Counted from the first letter of the stretch, positions 7,539-16,589 are shown. The stretch: DNA of 36,436 nt from Hydrogenophaga sp. (GCF_030656115.1 NZ_JAUSOO010000182.1:1-36436); one strand, 5' to 3'. Made by a program: numbers and translations. Notes: generated from the letters alone by a model not told the origin.

Positions 7539-9809
7539 ATGAACGTGGTGGACCAATTTGATCAATTCAGGGCCCAAGTGCCCACGGTCTTTGGACGCAG
7601 CCTGGACAGGGTGGTTGCGGCGCTGCAGGCCCAGGGCGGGCCGCCAGGCGAATGGACGGTGCTGGACCGCAAGACCGCCGTCTGGGGCGATCTGTTGCGA
7701 CGGCGGGCCGACCTGTGCAAAGCGTTCGCTCAGCGTCTGGACGAGGTGGTTGAGGGTGCCGAGCTGGACTGGCCGCCCCAGTCCCGGCACGCCCTTCCCC
7801 CTGCGCAGGACATGGACCCTTTGTTGGACATGCAGGACCATGGGGCGTCGGTGTCGGCGCCCGTCCCGCTGGCGTCCTTGGGGCTGGTTGAAAGCCCCGC
7901 CTTCCTCGCGTCGTACCGGCGTTGCCTCGAATCGGTGAGGCGGTGCGAACCGGACGATGTGGCGCGGCGTTTTGAGCGTTTGGCCGCACCACGGCATGGG
8001 TTGGCTCTGGCCTATCGGTTGATGGACGAAGCGTCCCCCGATCTGGCGACGCTGGAGCGGCGCATGCAACACCTCGCGCCCGCACTGGTTGACGAATTGC
8101 AGGGGCTGTACCGCCGCTTGTCGGGTGTGGCCCAGCGCAGCGATGTGGCGGCGTTGACTGGGCCGATAGCGTCCAACGACGACGCAGTTCTGCCCGCTCT
8201 GGACAGGCTGTGCCAGCCCGAGCACGCCCCCACGCCAGCGCTGCTCAAGGCGTTCTTAAACCCTGCCCATGTCGGACTGAAGGCGCCGTTGCCAAGCCGT
8301 TTTCGCGGGCTGGTTCAGGCCCAGATGGAGGCTGTGACGGCTTCGGCGCGGGCGCCGGGCGACCGCACGGGCAGCGCCAGCATGGCCGCTCCTGTGGGCG
8401 TGGGCAGTTCCCTGGATGAGCACACCTGGGGCGTCTGGTCCCAGCCGTCGGCCCGTACCCTTCGCCTGCTGAGCCTCAAGGCCAGCGCCGACACCTTCGA
8501 ACAGGTGGTGGCGCTTGACGTGGTGCGGGCCCTGGTGGGGCGCCTGGCGGCCCACCCGCTGTTGTTGCGGCCGGTGGGTGAGGCTCTGGTGGCCTTGGAG
8601 CCCACCTTGTTGCGGCTGGCGCGGGACGAGCCGCGCTTCATCACGCAACCCAGCCACCCGGCCCGGCGCTTGCTGGACGGTGTGCTGCACCGTGCGGTGG
8701 AACACAACGACGCATCGACACCGGCGTTTGTGGATTTCTATCGGTCGGTGCTGCAGGCCTTTTTGGAACTCCATGCGTTGCCCGAGGCACACAGCCCCGA
8801 CTTTTTGCGCGTGCTGGAGCGGTTGGTGGCCACGTGGGATGCCAGCGATCAAGCCCTTCAAGCGCAGCAGGCGCAGCGCCTGCAAGCGCTGCGCCTGGCT
8901 GAGCAACGCCAGGCCATGGCCCAACAGATCGCTCAGGCGTGGTCACAGTTGCCCGAAATGGCCCACGCACCGGAGGCGGTGGTGTCTTTTCTGCGCGACG
9001 AATGGTCGACGGTGCTGGCTGGGCTGCGTGTGTCGCCGCCAGACGACGGGCCGGATGCGCAGACCTGCGAGCGCGCTGTGGCGTCTCTGCTGTGGTGCGT
9101 TCAACCGGCCGTCCTGGCGCACGACGCCGACTCGGTGCGCGCCGCGCTGCCTGAGTTGATGCTGACGCTGCGCCGCGGACTGGCCGCCATCGGCAGGCCC
9201 GAGGGCCTCATGCAGGAACGTTTGGCCGCTTTGGAAACGTTGTGCCAGCCGCCCACGCAGCCGAACCCTGCCGAGGAGGCTTCCTCACAGGAAACCGGGC
9301 CCGTCCAGGGGACTGAGCCTCAGCCGGCGCCGGACACACTGCCCGTGACAGCGGTTGCTGTCGAGCCCGAGCCCACCGCGCCGAAGCGATCGGTGTACCG
9401 ACCCGAGGAACCCTGGCTCGACCGCAGCGAGCTGGTGTCCGTGGGCGTGGAAGAGGCTCGGCCGACCGACTTTTCCGAGCTGGGTGCGCTGCGACCGCTA
9501 CCGACGGCCGAGGTGTCGGCTGTGTCCGAATTGAACGATGCGGCGGTGGAGGCGGTGCTGGCAGGCCTGACGCTGGGTGCCTGGGTCGATCTGCTGTCTC
9601 AGGGAGCCTGGTTGCGCGCGCAGCTGGTCTGGTCCAATACCACGCTCACCTTGTTCCTGTTCCACAGTGCCGGTGGCCGCACACATTCCATGAGCCGCCG
9701 CAGCTGCATCAAGCTCATCCAGGACCGCCGCCTGTCGTTGGTGAGCGCAGCACCCGATGTGCAGCGGGCCATCGGGTCCATCGCCAACACGCAACCCGCC
9801 AACCTCTGA
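7539..9809 (+). CDS. DUF1631 family protein
   Basis: A 756-residue cytosolic protein with no signal peptide or membrane segment. The mostly helical body and the final ~90 residues (LGAWVDLLSQGAWLRAQLVW, then LFHSAGGRTHSMSRRSC) match the DUF1631 family found across beta- and gammaproteobacteria, sometimes misnamed thymidine phosphorylase. The C-terminal piece looks like a small beta-barrel of PilZ-like character; this is my reading of the pattern. An Ala/Pro/Glu-rich linker spans about residues 575-635. The AGAGGA at 7534-7539 abuts the first ATG too closely, so GTG 7545 or GTG 7548 may be the true start. Function is unknown. Confidence 0.8.
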   Translation: MNVVDQFDQFRAQVPTVFGRSLDRVVAALQAQGGPPGEWTVLDRKTAVWGDLLRRRADLCKAFAQRLDEVVEGAELDWPPQSRHALPPAQDMDPLLDMQDHGASVSAPVPLASLGLVESPAFLASYRRCLESVRRCEPDDVARRFERLAAPRHGLALAYRLMDEASPDLATLERRMQHLAPALVDELQGLYRRLSGVAQRSDVAALTGPIASNDDAVLPALDRLCQPEHAPTPALLKAFLNPAHVGLKAPLPSRFRGLVQAQMEAVTASARAPGDRTGSASMAAPVGVGSSLDEHTWGVWSQPSARTLRLLSLKASADTFEQVVALDVVRALVGRLAAHPLLLRPVGEALVALEPTLLRLARDEPRFITQPSHPARRLLDGVLHRAVEHNDASTPAFVDFYRSVLQAFLELHALPEAHSPDFLRVLERLVATWDASDQALQAQQAQRLQALRLAEQRQAMAQQIAQAWSQLPEMAHAPEAVVSFLRDEWSTVLAGLRVSPPDDGPDAQTCERAVASLLWCVQPAVLAHDADSVRAALPELMLTLRRGLAAIGRPEGLMQERLAALETLCQPPTQPNPAEEASSQETGPVQGTEPQPAPDTLPVTAVAVEPEPTAPKRSVYRPEEPWLDRSELVSVGVEEARPTDFSELGALRPLPTAEVSAVSELNDAAVEAVLAGLTLGAWVDLLSQGAWLRAQLVWSNTTLTLFLFHSAGGRTHSMSRRSCIKLIQDRRLSLVSAAPDVQRAIGSIANTQPANL

Positions 9810-9842
9810 GCGGCAGCGCCCGCGAGCGCTGCGGGCTGCGTG

Positions 9843-10667
9843 TCAGTCGGGTGCCGGCGCTGGGGTGTCGGGCGCAGCGTCTGCCGGGGGGCTGGCCAGG
9901 GTGGCGGTGTTGGAGGCCGCCACCGCCGCTTGGCGGGCGACCCGCGCGCGGGCGCGCTCCAGCGTGCGGTTGGCGTCCAGCACGTGCATGCCGTACATGT
10001 CGGCAAACGCTTCCACGGTTTTGCCGCTGGCGTCGAAGGCGCGCAGCAGCGCCTCTTCGCGCGCGGCGCGGCTGGCGGCTTCGGTCAGCGCGTCGTGGGT
10101 GAGCTGGTTCACTTCTTCGTCGCGGCCGTGCACGCGCTGGGCGTACTCGTCGCGCGGCAGGCCCGAAGCCTCAAAGGCCTGCAGGATGCGCTGGCGCAGC
10201 TTGGGGCGCAGGTCTTCGCGGCTGCGCGCACCCCGGCGGCGAAACACCTCGATCAGTGCGTGGTGCACTTGCTCGGGCGTCAGGTCTTCCACCGGCTGGC
10301 CGCTCAGGTCGTGCCGTTGCAGGCCCGAGGCCACCACCGTCAGGTAGCGCGTGGAGCGCGCGTGCAAGCCCAGCGCGGCCTTCAGGCTGTCTTTCTCCAG
10401 CACCTCGGGGTAAGCCGCCAGCAGGTCTTCAAAAATGCCGCGTTTGAGCGGCAGCAGCGTCTCACCAAACAGCACGGGCACCAACTCGGCCAGTTGGTCC
10501 AGCACCGGGTGCTGGCGCGCAGGCGCTGGCCCGGCGGGGCGCTCGGTGGCGGGGCGCTGTGGGCGGCGGCCTCGGTTGGGGCGCTGGCCGCGGGCGGGTG
10601 GTGCCGCGCGGGTTTCAGCGGGGGCCGGGGTGGCGTTGTCGGGCGTGGCGGGCGTGGAGGCGTTCAT
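9843..10667 (-). CDS. proQ: ProQ/FinO family RNA chaperone
   Basis: A 274-residue protein whose central region (about residues 50-170) is a ProQ/FinO domain: PVLDQLAELVPVLFGETLLPLKRGIFEDL, noted as a landmark from residue 54 without the full string, then a short LGLHARSTRYLTVVA segment and a DLSGQPVEDLTPEQ turn. Family members bind structured RNA and sRNA 3' ends. The domain is flanked by an Ala/Pro/Arg-rich N-tail (1-50) and a helical, charged C-terminal region ending in an Ala/Pro-rich tail, both probably disordered. Beta-proteobacterial homologues often carry such extensions. It lies downstream of the XRE gene, separated from it by an intrinsic terminator, so it probably has its own promoter. 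Confidence 0.87.
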   Translation of the reverse strand: MNASTPATPDNATPAPAETRAAPPARGQRPNRGRRPQRPATERPAGPAPARQHPVLDQLAELVPVLFGETLLPLKRGIFEDLLAAYPEVLEKDSLKAALGLHARSTRYLTVVASGLQRHDLSGQPVEDLTPEQVHHALIEVFRRRGARSREDLRPKLRQRILQAFEASGLPRDEYAQRVHGRDEEVNQLTHDALTEAASRAAREEALLRAFDASGKTVEAFADMYGMHVLDANRTLERARARVARQAAVAASNTATLASPPADAAPDTPAPAPD

Positions 10668-10687
10668 GACAAGGTGCAGAGCAGGAA

Positions 10688-10712
10688 AATAAAAAGGCCC
10701 ATGGCTTGGGCC
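10688..10712 (-). terminator. Intrinsic terminator of the XRE regulator gene
   Basis: Read on the minus strand: stem GGCCCA, 5-nt loop AGCCA, stem TGGGCC, then TTTTTATTTT. It lies about 55 bp past the stop of the XRE gene and ends about 20 bp before the ProQ start codon, so it separates the two transcription units or acts as a leader element of proQ. Confidence 0.75.
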
Positions 10713-10765
10713 AACCCGACATCATGCCAGTCTTGGGCCCGGCGGCATGGCGGCGGCGCAGCGGT

Positions 10766-11497
10766 TCAACGGCGCAGCGCGCCAAACGCCTCAAATTCCC
10801 AGCTTCGCATGGCCAGCACCAGGGTGTAGCCCTCGCGGTCTTTGCCCGCCAGTTTCTGGTCGGTCTGGTGTTGTTGGGCAAAGTCTTGCGCCACGCGCTG
10901 CAGCCGCTCCATGAACAGCGGCGCCAGCGTGCGGCTCACCGAGCCGTGCACCAGCATCAGGCCCTCGCCCGTGCCGTCAAAGCCACCGGCAAAGTAGTCC
11001 AGCAACGCGTGGTCGCGAAAGTAGTTCATCACCGGGCCGTGCGGGCGCCAGCGGAAGGTTTTGGCCAGCTTCAGGCGGTAGCGGTTCAGCGCCCGCAGCT
11101 CAATGATGCCAATCCGGTCGAGCTGCACCAGGTACTTCACGCATTCGGCCTCGCTGAGCCGGTAGCTGGTGGTCATCTGCTCCAGCGTCCACTGGCTCAG
11201 CACGCAAATGGCCACCAGCAGCAGCTTTTTGTCGGCCACCACCGCGCGCTCTTGTTCGGCGGTCATTTCTCGCAGCAGCGGCTGCGCATCGGCCACACGC
11301 CTTGCCAGTTCGGCAAAGTCGATTTTCAGCGCACGGCATATCTCGTCCACCCTGGATAGCGACATGTCGCCCTTGGACAGCATGCGCTTGATGCTCGATT
11401 CCGCCATGCCCAGGGCCTGCGCCAGGTCGGCGTAGGTCATGTGCGCCGCTTTCAGTTCTTGCTTCAGGGCCGCAACCAGGTCAAGGGTGGTGCTCAT
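10766..11497 (-). CDS. XRE-family helix-turn-helix regulator
   Basis: A 243-residue protein. Residues 5-65 form a lambda-Cro/XRE HTH (MTYADLAQALGMAESSIKRML, then MSLSRVDEICRALKI). The remainder (70-243) is a larger effector-like region found in proteobacterial regulators of this size, with a WTLEQMTTSYRLSEAE second helical segment resembling a winged-helix turn and a GSVSRTLAPLFMERLQ stretch. Its ligand is unknown. It is transcribed divergently from the LplT-PlsC-like fusion, so that gene and itself are the natural candidate targets; dyads in the shared intergenic region support this. The role is inferred. Confidence 0.85.
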   Translation of the reverse strand: MSTTLDLVAALKQELKAAHMTYADLAQALGMAESSIKRMLSKGDMSLSRVDEICRALKIDFAELARRVADAQPLLREMTAEQERAVVADKKLLLVAICVLSQWTLEQMTTSYRLSEAECVKYLVQLDRIGIIELRALNRYRLKLAKTFRWRPHGPVMNYFRDHALLDYFAGGFDGTGEGLMLVHGSVSRTLAPLFMERLQRVAQDFAQQHQTDQKLAGKDREGYTLVLAMRSWEFEAFGALRR

Positions 11498-11506
11498 GGG
11501 GGGTCG

Positions 11507-11550
11507 TACCGAATACCGATACCTGTGGGTTCAATGCGCTGAACTGTACC
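11507..11550. promoter_or_regulatory. Candidate operator region between the XRE gene and the transporter/acyltransferase
   Basis: Two elements lie within 44 bp: a tandem repeat TACCGAA-TACCGAT-ACC at 11507-11523, and a perfect dyad GTTCA-N6-TGAAC at 11529-11544, followed by another TACCG. The position in a divergent intergenic region beside an XRE regulator makes autoregulatory binding plausible. No experimental or comparative support is available here. Confidence 0.35.
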
Positions 11551-11666
11551 GTTTTCAGGCGCCGGTGAACCGGTCCGACGCCCGACACTGCCCACCAGCC
11601 CGTCGCGCCACAACGCGGCCCACCCTTGCGGCAGAATGCAGCAGCCTACCCTCGAAGGAGTCTTCC

Positions 11667-13643
11667 ATGAACGCACCCGCCACCTGGATTGAGCCGCCCC
11701 GCCGTCCGCTGGACCCACCGCCGGCCGTGCACGCGCAAAGCCACGGCGGCGGCCAGTTCGCCCTGCTGCGCCAGCGCCGCTTTGCGCCGTTTTTCTGGAC
11801 GCAGTTTTTGGGTGCGGCGAACGACAACTTGTTCAAGTTCGCCTTCACCGTGCTGGTGACCTACCAACTGCAGGTGCAGTGGCTGCCGGCTGAATTGGCC
11901 GGGCTGGTGATCGGCGCGCTGTTCATCCTGCCCTTTCTGTTGTTTTCCGCCACCAGCGGGCAACTGGCCGACAAGCTGGAGCGGCGCCAGATGATGATTT
12001 GGCTCAAGCGCGCCGAGATGGGCATCATGGCCATCGCCGCCTGGGGCTTTTTTGTGCAGAACATCCCGGTCTTGCTGGCCTGCATTTTTCTCATGGGCCT
12101 GCAGTCCACGGTGTTCGGGCCGGTCAAGTTCGCCTACCTGCCGCAGCACCTGAGCGAGCGCGAGCTCACCGGTGGCAATGGCGTGGTCGAAATGGGCACC
12201 TTTGTGGCCATTTTGCTGGGCAATCTGGCCGGTGGGCTCATCATCGCTGTGCCCGAAATCGGCGCGCACCACGTCGGCTTCACCTGCGTCGGTCTGGCCA
12301 TTCTGGGCCGTGTCGCGTCGCACCACATACCCGCCTCGCCCGCCATGGACCCGGGCCTGTCCATCAACTGGAACCCGTTCACCGAAACCTGGCGCAACCT
12401 GCAACTGGCCCGCCAAACGCCGGTGGTGTTCCGGTCGGTGCTCGGCATCAGCTGGATGTGGTTCTTTGGCGCCGTGTTCCTCAGCCTGTTTCCCGCCTTT
12501 GCCAAAGACGTGCTGCACGGTGACGAGCAGGTGGCCTCGCTGTTGCTGGTGGTGTTCTCCATCGGCATCGGCACCGGCTCGTTGTTGTGCGAAGTGCTCA
12601 GCCGCCGCCATGTCGAAATTGGCCTGGTGCCGCTGGGCGCCATCGGCATGACCGTGTTCTCGGTCGACCTGTACTTCGCCACCCGGGGCCTGCCGCCCGC
12701 CAGCGGCCTGGGCCTGGGCGCCTTCATGGCCGACGCGGCGCACTGGCGCGTGCTCGCCGATCTGGCCCTGCTCAGCCTGTTTGCCGGGCTCTACAGCGTG
12801 CCCATGTACGCGCTGATCCAAATGCGCAGCCAGCCCACGCACCGCGCGCGCATCATCGCCGCCAACAACATCCTCAACGCGCTGTTCATGATCGCCAGTG
12901 CCGTCATCGCCGGGGCTTTGCTGCAGGCCGGTTTCACCATTCCGCAGATGTTTTTGTTCGTCGGTCTGGCCAACGCCGTGGTCGCGTTCTACATCTTCAT
13001 GCTGGTGCCCGAATACCTGCTGCGCTTCGTGGCCTGGGTGGCCTCGCGCTTCGTCTACCGCTTCCAGGTGAGCGGCGACGCACACATCCCCACCCGGGGC
13101 GCGGCCATTCTGGCCTGCAACCATGTGAGCTATGTGGACGCGGTGCTGCTCATGGCCGCCAGCCCCCGGCCCATCCGGTTTCTGATGGACCACCGCATCT
13201 TCCAGGTGCCGGTGCTGGGCTGGCTGTTCAAGCTGGCCAAAGCCATTCCCATTGCGCCGCAAAAAGAAGACCCCGCCGCTTACGAAGCCGCCTTCAGCGC
13301 CGCTGCGGCGGTGCTGCGTGAGGGCGATTTGTTGGGTATCTTTCCCGAAGGCGGCATCACCCGCGACGGCACGCTGCAGCCCTTCAAAGGCGGCATCGCC
13401 AAAATACTCGTCCGCGCCAACGCCGAGGGCCTGCACGTTCCCGTCATTCCCATGGCGCTGAACCACCTGTGGGGCTCGTATTTCAGCCGCATCGAACGCG
13501 CTCAGGGCGAACCCACCGCCATGGTGAAACCCTTCCGTCGGGGTCTGTTCAACCGCGTGGGGCTGAACGTGGGTGCACCCGTGATGGCCGAGGACGCCAC
13601 GCCCGACGGGCTGCGCGAGCGGGTGGCGGGGTTGATGCGGTGA
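11667..13643 (+). CDS. LplT-like MFS transporter fused to PlsC-like acyltransferase
   Basis: A 658-residue membrane protein. Residues about 30-435 form an MFS domain (RFAPFFWTQFLGAANDNLFK start, SGQLADKLERRQM loop, about 12 membrane segments), the pattern of lysophospholipid transporter LplT. Residues about 450-658 are a PlsC/1-acylglycerol-phosphate acyltransferase domain with the H-x4-D catalytic box (His486, Asp491 in NHVSYVD) and FPEGGITRDG, the EGxxT substrate motif. This mirrors the LplT-Aas lysophospholipid repair system, but the acyl-ACP synthetase part of Aas is absent from the gene. It probably flips lysophospholipids inward and reacylates them. AAGGAG precedes ATG 11667; the frame is open further upstream, but that part is not coding-like. 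Confidence 0.88.
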   Translation: MNAPATWIEPPRRPLDPPPAVHAQSHGGGQFALLRQRRFAPFFWTQFLGAANDNLFKFAFTVLVTYQLQVQWLPAELAGLVIGALFILPFLLFSATSGQLADKLERRQMMIWLKRAEMGIMAIAAWGFFVQNIPVLLACIFLMGLQSTVFGPVKFAYLPQHLSERELTGGNGVVEMGTFVAILLGNLAGGLIIAVPEIGAHHVGFTCVGLAILGRVASHHIPASPAMDPGLSINWNPFTETWRNLQLARQTPVVFRSVLGISWMWFFGAVFLSLFPAFAKDVLHGDEQVASLLLVVFSIGIGTGSLLCEVLSRRHVEIGLVPLGAIGMTVFSVDLYFATRGLPPASGLGLGAFMADAAHWRVLADLALLSLFAGLYSVPMYALIQMRSQPTHRARIIAANNILNALFMIASAVIAGALLQAGFTIPQMFLFVGLANAVVAFYIFMLVPEYLLRFVAWVASRFVYRFQVSGDAHIPTRGAAILACNHVSYVDAVLLMAASPRPIRFLMDHRIFQVPVLGWLFKLAKAIPIAPQKEDPAAYEAAFSAAAAVLREGDLLGIFPEGGITRDGTLQPFKGGIAKILVRANAEGLHVPVIPMALNHLWGSYFSRIERAQGEPTAMVKPFRRGLFNRVGLNVGAPVMAEDATPDGLRERVAGLMR

Positions 13644-13659
13644 GCGGCTCAGCCACCCC

Positions 13660-14328
13660 TCAGGGCGCCGCAATGCCCTGCTCAACCAAAGCCGCGTGCA
13701 GCCGCGTTGCCATCTCGCGGTAGCCCGCTGCGTTGGGGTGTACATGGTCGGCCCGCCAGGCGGGGTTGGACAGCACGTCGGAGAACACGTCAGGCACCAG
13801 GGGCACTTTTTCTTCCCGCGCCAGGTCGGCGTACAAGTCCGCATCGCTCAGCCGACGGCTCAACGCCCCGAGCAGTGACAGCTCGGGCACGCTCACCAGC
13901 ACCGCCTGCGCTCCCGCTGCGCGCGCGGCTTGCAGCATGGCGCGCAGGTCTTCCTGAACGGCTTCGTGGGCGCGGCGGCGCAAAAAGTCGTTGCCACCCA
14001 GTTCCACAATGACCAGCGCGGGCCGGTGCGCCCGCAGCAAGGGCGCCAGTCGCGAGCGCGCCGCTTGTGCCGTGTCGCCGGGCACCCCGGCGTTGACGAT
14101 CTGCCAGCCGGTTTTCGCGGCCAGCAAGCTGGGCCAGTCTTCCCCCGGGCCGGCACCGGTGCCGTGGGTCACGCTGTCGCCAAACGCCAGCACGGTTTGC
14201 CCCGGTGCCACCCGAACGCCTGTGGTTGCCTGGCGGCACGCGCTCAGCAAGGCCAGTGCGGCGGGCCACAGCAGCAGGCTGCGGCGGGTGTGTGGGGATG
14301 CGGTGGCGTCGATGGGCATGGGTTGCAT
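13660..14328 (-). CDS. GDSL-type arylesterase lipoprotein
   Basis: A 222-residue SGNH hydrolase similar to TesA/arylesterases. Block I is FGDSVTHGTGAG with nucleophile Ser52 (the Leu usual in GDSL is Val here). Block II has the NAGVPGDT glycine, block III is GGNDFL, and block V is DHVHPNAAGY with the Asp-His pair. The N-terminus has twin Arg (RRS), a hydrophobic stretch and the lipobox LLSAC with Cys31, so the mature enzyme is probably a lipoprotein in the cell envelope. ATG 14328 or the in-frame ATG 14319 could be the start; neither has a strong ribosome site. It converges on the LplT-PlsC-like gene with 16 bp between them. Confidence 0.85.
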   Translation of the reverse strand: MQPMPIDATASPHTRRSLLLWPAALALLSACRQATTGVRVAPGQTVLAFGDSVTHGTGAGPGEDWPSLLAAKTGWQIVNAGVPGDTAQAARSRLAPLLRAHRPALVIVELGGNDFLRRRAHEAVQEDLRAMLQAARAAGAQAVLVSVPELSLLGALSRRLSDADLYADLAREEKVPLVPDVFSDVLSNPAWRADHVHPNAAGYREMATRLHAALVEQGIAAP

Positions 14329-14444
14329 TTTTGCTGTTTTCACCAAGTGTGTTGATTGCTCGCAAACCTGGCGGCATGGCGTAGCAACAACGCCATGGCG
14401 ACTTGGCGGAAGTCCTGCCAATCCAGGTGGGGGCTTCGATAGGC

Positions 14445-15590
14445 TCAGGCCAGCAGTTCAAAGCGGGCGCTGGCGCAGGTCTGGCCGTTGATGCGCAGGT
14501 CGATCTGGTGCAGGCCGGGGTAGAGCTGGCGCGTGGTGACCGGGCGCAGGCTGTGGCGTTTGTCCAGGGTGCGCCCGGCGTGGGGCTCCAGCATGAGCTT
14601 CCAGCCCTTGAACACCTTGGCGCTGGTGCTGCCGTTGGCGCGCACGTGGTGCACCGCGTAGTCCACCACCAGCGGCTGGGGCTGTGGCGCGGTGGAGCGC
14701 AGCGTCACGTGAAGCCCCACGTCTTCGCCCACACTGGCGTGGTCGGTGGACAGACTCAGCGTGGCCTCGCCCTGCAAACCCAGCCCCAGGCCCCAGGCTT
14801 GCAGGGTGGGCGCGTGGCCTTGTTTGATGAGGCTGCGGCTGGCGTGGCGCAGCAGGGCGGTGCGTTGGGTGTTGGCGGCTTGCTGGTGTTCGCGCACCCA
14901 CTGGGCCACCAGGTCGGGGTGGTCTTTGGCGATGTCGTTCAGGTGGTTGGCCACGCTGCGGCGCACGTAGGCGCTGGGGTCGTCTTGCAGCGCGCGCAGC
15001 AGCGGCAGGGTGGGCGCTGGGTTGGCCACCAGCGCGTGCAGCCGCAAACCCCAAGGCAGGCGCGGGCGCGAACCTTCGCTGACCAACCGTCGCACATGGG
15101 CGCTGGGGTCGTGTACCCAGCGCTTCAACACCGCAAGCGTCAGATCGGGGTGTTGCTGGATGAACGGGCGGATGGCGAATTCGGCCGAAAAACGCTGGGT
15201 CAGCGCGTGCAGGCAGGCCAGCGCACGCGGCACATCGGCCATGCCCTGGCGTGCCACGTATTCACCCAGCGACCACACCACCCAGCCTGAGAGCCCGGCC
15301 TGGCTCTGTGCGGCGCTCAGCCCCACGGGTTCACCGGCGGCATCCAAGCCCAAGGGATCGGCCAAGCTGGCTTCTATCACGTCGGCGGCTTGGGCAAAGT
15401 CGGCGGGCAGGGTGGCTTGCAGCGCGTCGGCCAGTTGCATGGCGCGGGCTTTGAATTCGAGCGCGTCCAGCCCCTGCGCGGCGTGTTGTTCAAAGCGCTG
15501 GCGGTCCAACGCGGGCCACACGCGGTGCAGGTGCAGGCCCGCATGGTGCACGGTGTGGGCATTGATGAGGTTTTTGAAAGGTTCGGTCAT
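14445..15590 (-). CDS. AlkD-like DNA alkylation repair (HEAT-repeat) protein
   Basis: A 381-residue protein built of short paired helices resembling HEAT repeats, including FIQQHPDLTLAVLKRWVHDPS, DPSAHVRRLVSEGSRPRLPWG and DPSAYVRRSVANHLNDIAKDHPDL (cited as landmarks, residues 140-215). These are characteristic of the DNA alkylation repair/AlkD-type family that binds alkylated DNA without base flipping. About 100 C-terminal residues (LSLSTDHASVGEDVGLHV onward) look like a beta-rich appended domain. Glycosylase activity is not shown by sequence. It starts 6 bp after the LysR stop on the same strand, so cotranscription with the regulator is likely. Confidence 0.82.
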   Translation of the reverse strand: MTEPFKNLINAHTVHHAGLHLHRVWPALDRQRFEQHAAQGLDALEFKARAMQLADALQATLPADFAQAADVIEASLADPLGLDAAGEPVGLSAAQSQAGLSGWVVWSLGEYVARQGMADVPRALACLHALTQRFSAEFAIRPFIQQHPDLTLAVLKRWVHDPSAHVRRLVSEGSRPRLPWGLRLHALVANPAPTLPLLRALQDDPSAYVRRSVANHLNDIAKDHPDLVAQWVREHQQAANTQRTALLRHASRSLIKQGHAPTLQAWGLGLGLQGEATLSLSTDHASVGEDVGLHVTLRSTAPQPQPLVVDYAVHHVRANGSTSAKVFKGWKLMLEPHAGRTLDKRHSLRPVTTRQLYPGLHQIDLRINGQTCASARFELLA

Positions 15591-15596
15591 GCGTGT

Positions 15597-16484
15597 TCAC
15601 AGCAAAGGCGGTAGTTCGGCGGCCAGCACATCGTAGACCGCGCGGATCGGCGCGTTGCCCCGAATTTCGCTGTGCACCACCAGCCACACCGGCAGCGGCG
15701 GAATGCGCAACTGCGGCAGCAGCGGCAACACGTCGGGGTCTTGGCGGCTCAGGTAATCGGCCACAAAACCAATGCCCATACCGGCGCGCACAGCGGCCCA
15801 ATAGGCCATCAGGTCGTCGGTGCGCAGCACAAAGCGCTCGTTCGGCACGCTGTGGCCCATGGCCGCAAAGCCTTTGGCAATGTCGTCGTGGCGGTCGTTG
15901 CCCACCAAATCGTGCTGCAACAAGTCCGCAGGCTGGGCGGGCGTGCCGCGCCGTCGCAGGTAGTCGCGGTGCGCGCAAACCCCAATGCCCACGCTGCCCA
16001 CCCGCTGCGCCACCAGCGCGCCTTGCTCGGGGCGCACCATGCGCACCGCAATATCGGCCTCGCGCCGCAGCAGGTTGCTCACCGCGTTGCTGGCCACCAG
16101 CTCCACCGCAATCTCGGGCAACAGCCGCCGCATGCGCGCCAAAATCGGCGGCAACAGCACACAAGCCACCGGCTGGCTGGCGCTCAGGCGCACCGTGCCG
16201 CGCAGCGCGGTGCGGGTGTCGCTCACGCTGCGCAGCAGGGCGTGGGCACCGGTCTCCATGGCGCGGGCCGCTTCGGCCAGGCGCTGCCCGGCGGCGGTGG
16301 GCGCCAAACCGCGCCCCGTGCGCTCAAACAGCACCGTGCCCAACTGCGCCTCCAGCTCGGCAATGTGCCGCCCCATGGTGGGTTGGCTGCTGCCCAGTTG
16401 GCGCGCTGCGGCCATCAGGCTGCCGTGTTCATACGCCGCCAAAAAGGCCGGAATCAGTTGCCAGTTGAATTGCGGACCATTCAT
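15597..16484 (-). CDS. LysR-family transcriptional regulator
   Basis: A 295-residue LTTR. The winged HTH spans residues 5-65 (IPAFLAAYEHGSLMAAARQLG, then SSQPTMGRHIAELEAQLG and VLFERTGRGLAPTAAGQRL). The substrate-binding domain covers about 90-290, with the usual LRGTVRLSAS opening. ATG 16484 is chosen because residues upstream of it in the open frame are not LTTR-like. It is divergent from the Acg-type nitroreductase gene and close to the AlkD-like gene downstream, so it may control redox- or nitro-compound-responsive functions. The inducer is unknown. Confidence 0.9.
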   Translation of the reverse strand: MNGPQFNWQLIPAFLAAYEHGSLMAAARQLGSSQPTMGRHIAELEAQLGTVLFERTGRGLAPTAAGQRLAEAARAMETGAHALLRSVSDTRTALRGTVRLSASQPVACVLLPPILARMRRLLPEIAVELVASNAVSNLLRREADIAVRMVRPEQGALVAQRVGSVGIGVCAHRDYLRRRGTPAQPADLLQHDLVGNDRHDDIAKGFAAMGHSVPNERFVLRTDDLMAYWAAVRAGMGIGFVADYLSRQDPDVLPLLPQLRIPPLPVWLVVHSEIRGNAPIRAVYDVLAAELPPLL

Positions 16485-16513
16485 TTTTGAATACCTGCTA
16501 CCCGTTTTCATGC

Positions 16514-16545
16514 CATTGTGTTCAATGCAGCGCCATCCCACAATG
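16514..16545. promoter_or_regulatory. Candidate LysR operator in the divergent LysR-nitroreductase region
   Basis: A perfect dyad CATTG-TGTT-CAATG occupies 16514-16527. A further CACAATG at 16539-16545 is an inverted partner of the CATTGTG half at 16514-16520. Overlapping half-sites of this kind in a divergent LTTR intergenic region are the usual arrangement of recognition and activation sites. Just downstream, 16549-16571 can also form a TTCAA/TTGAA hairpin. Inferred from symmetry and position. Confidence 0.45.
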
Positions 16546-16589
16546 ACCTTCAAACCCCTTGGGGGGTTGAACTGCACAAAGGACTTGAG

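Noticed and set aside
11646..13844. A 732-codon frame opposite the LplT-PlsC-like fusion.
   Set aside because: The sense gene has MFS and PlsC motifs and a ribosome site; the antisense frame has only His/Gln/Gly-rich composition.
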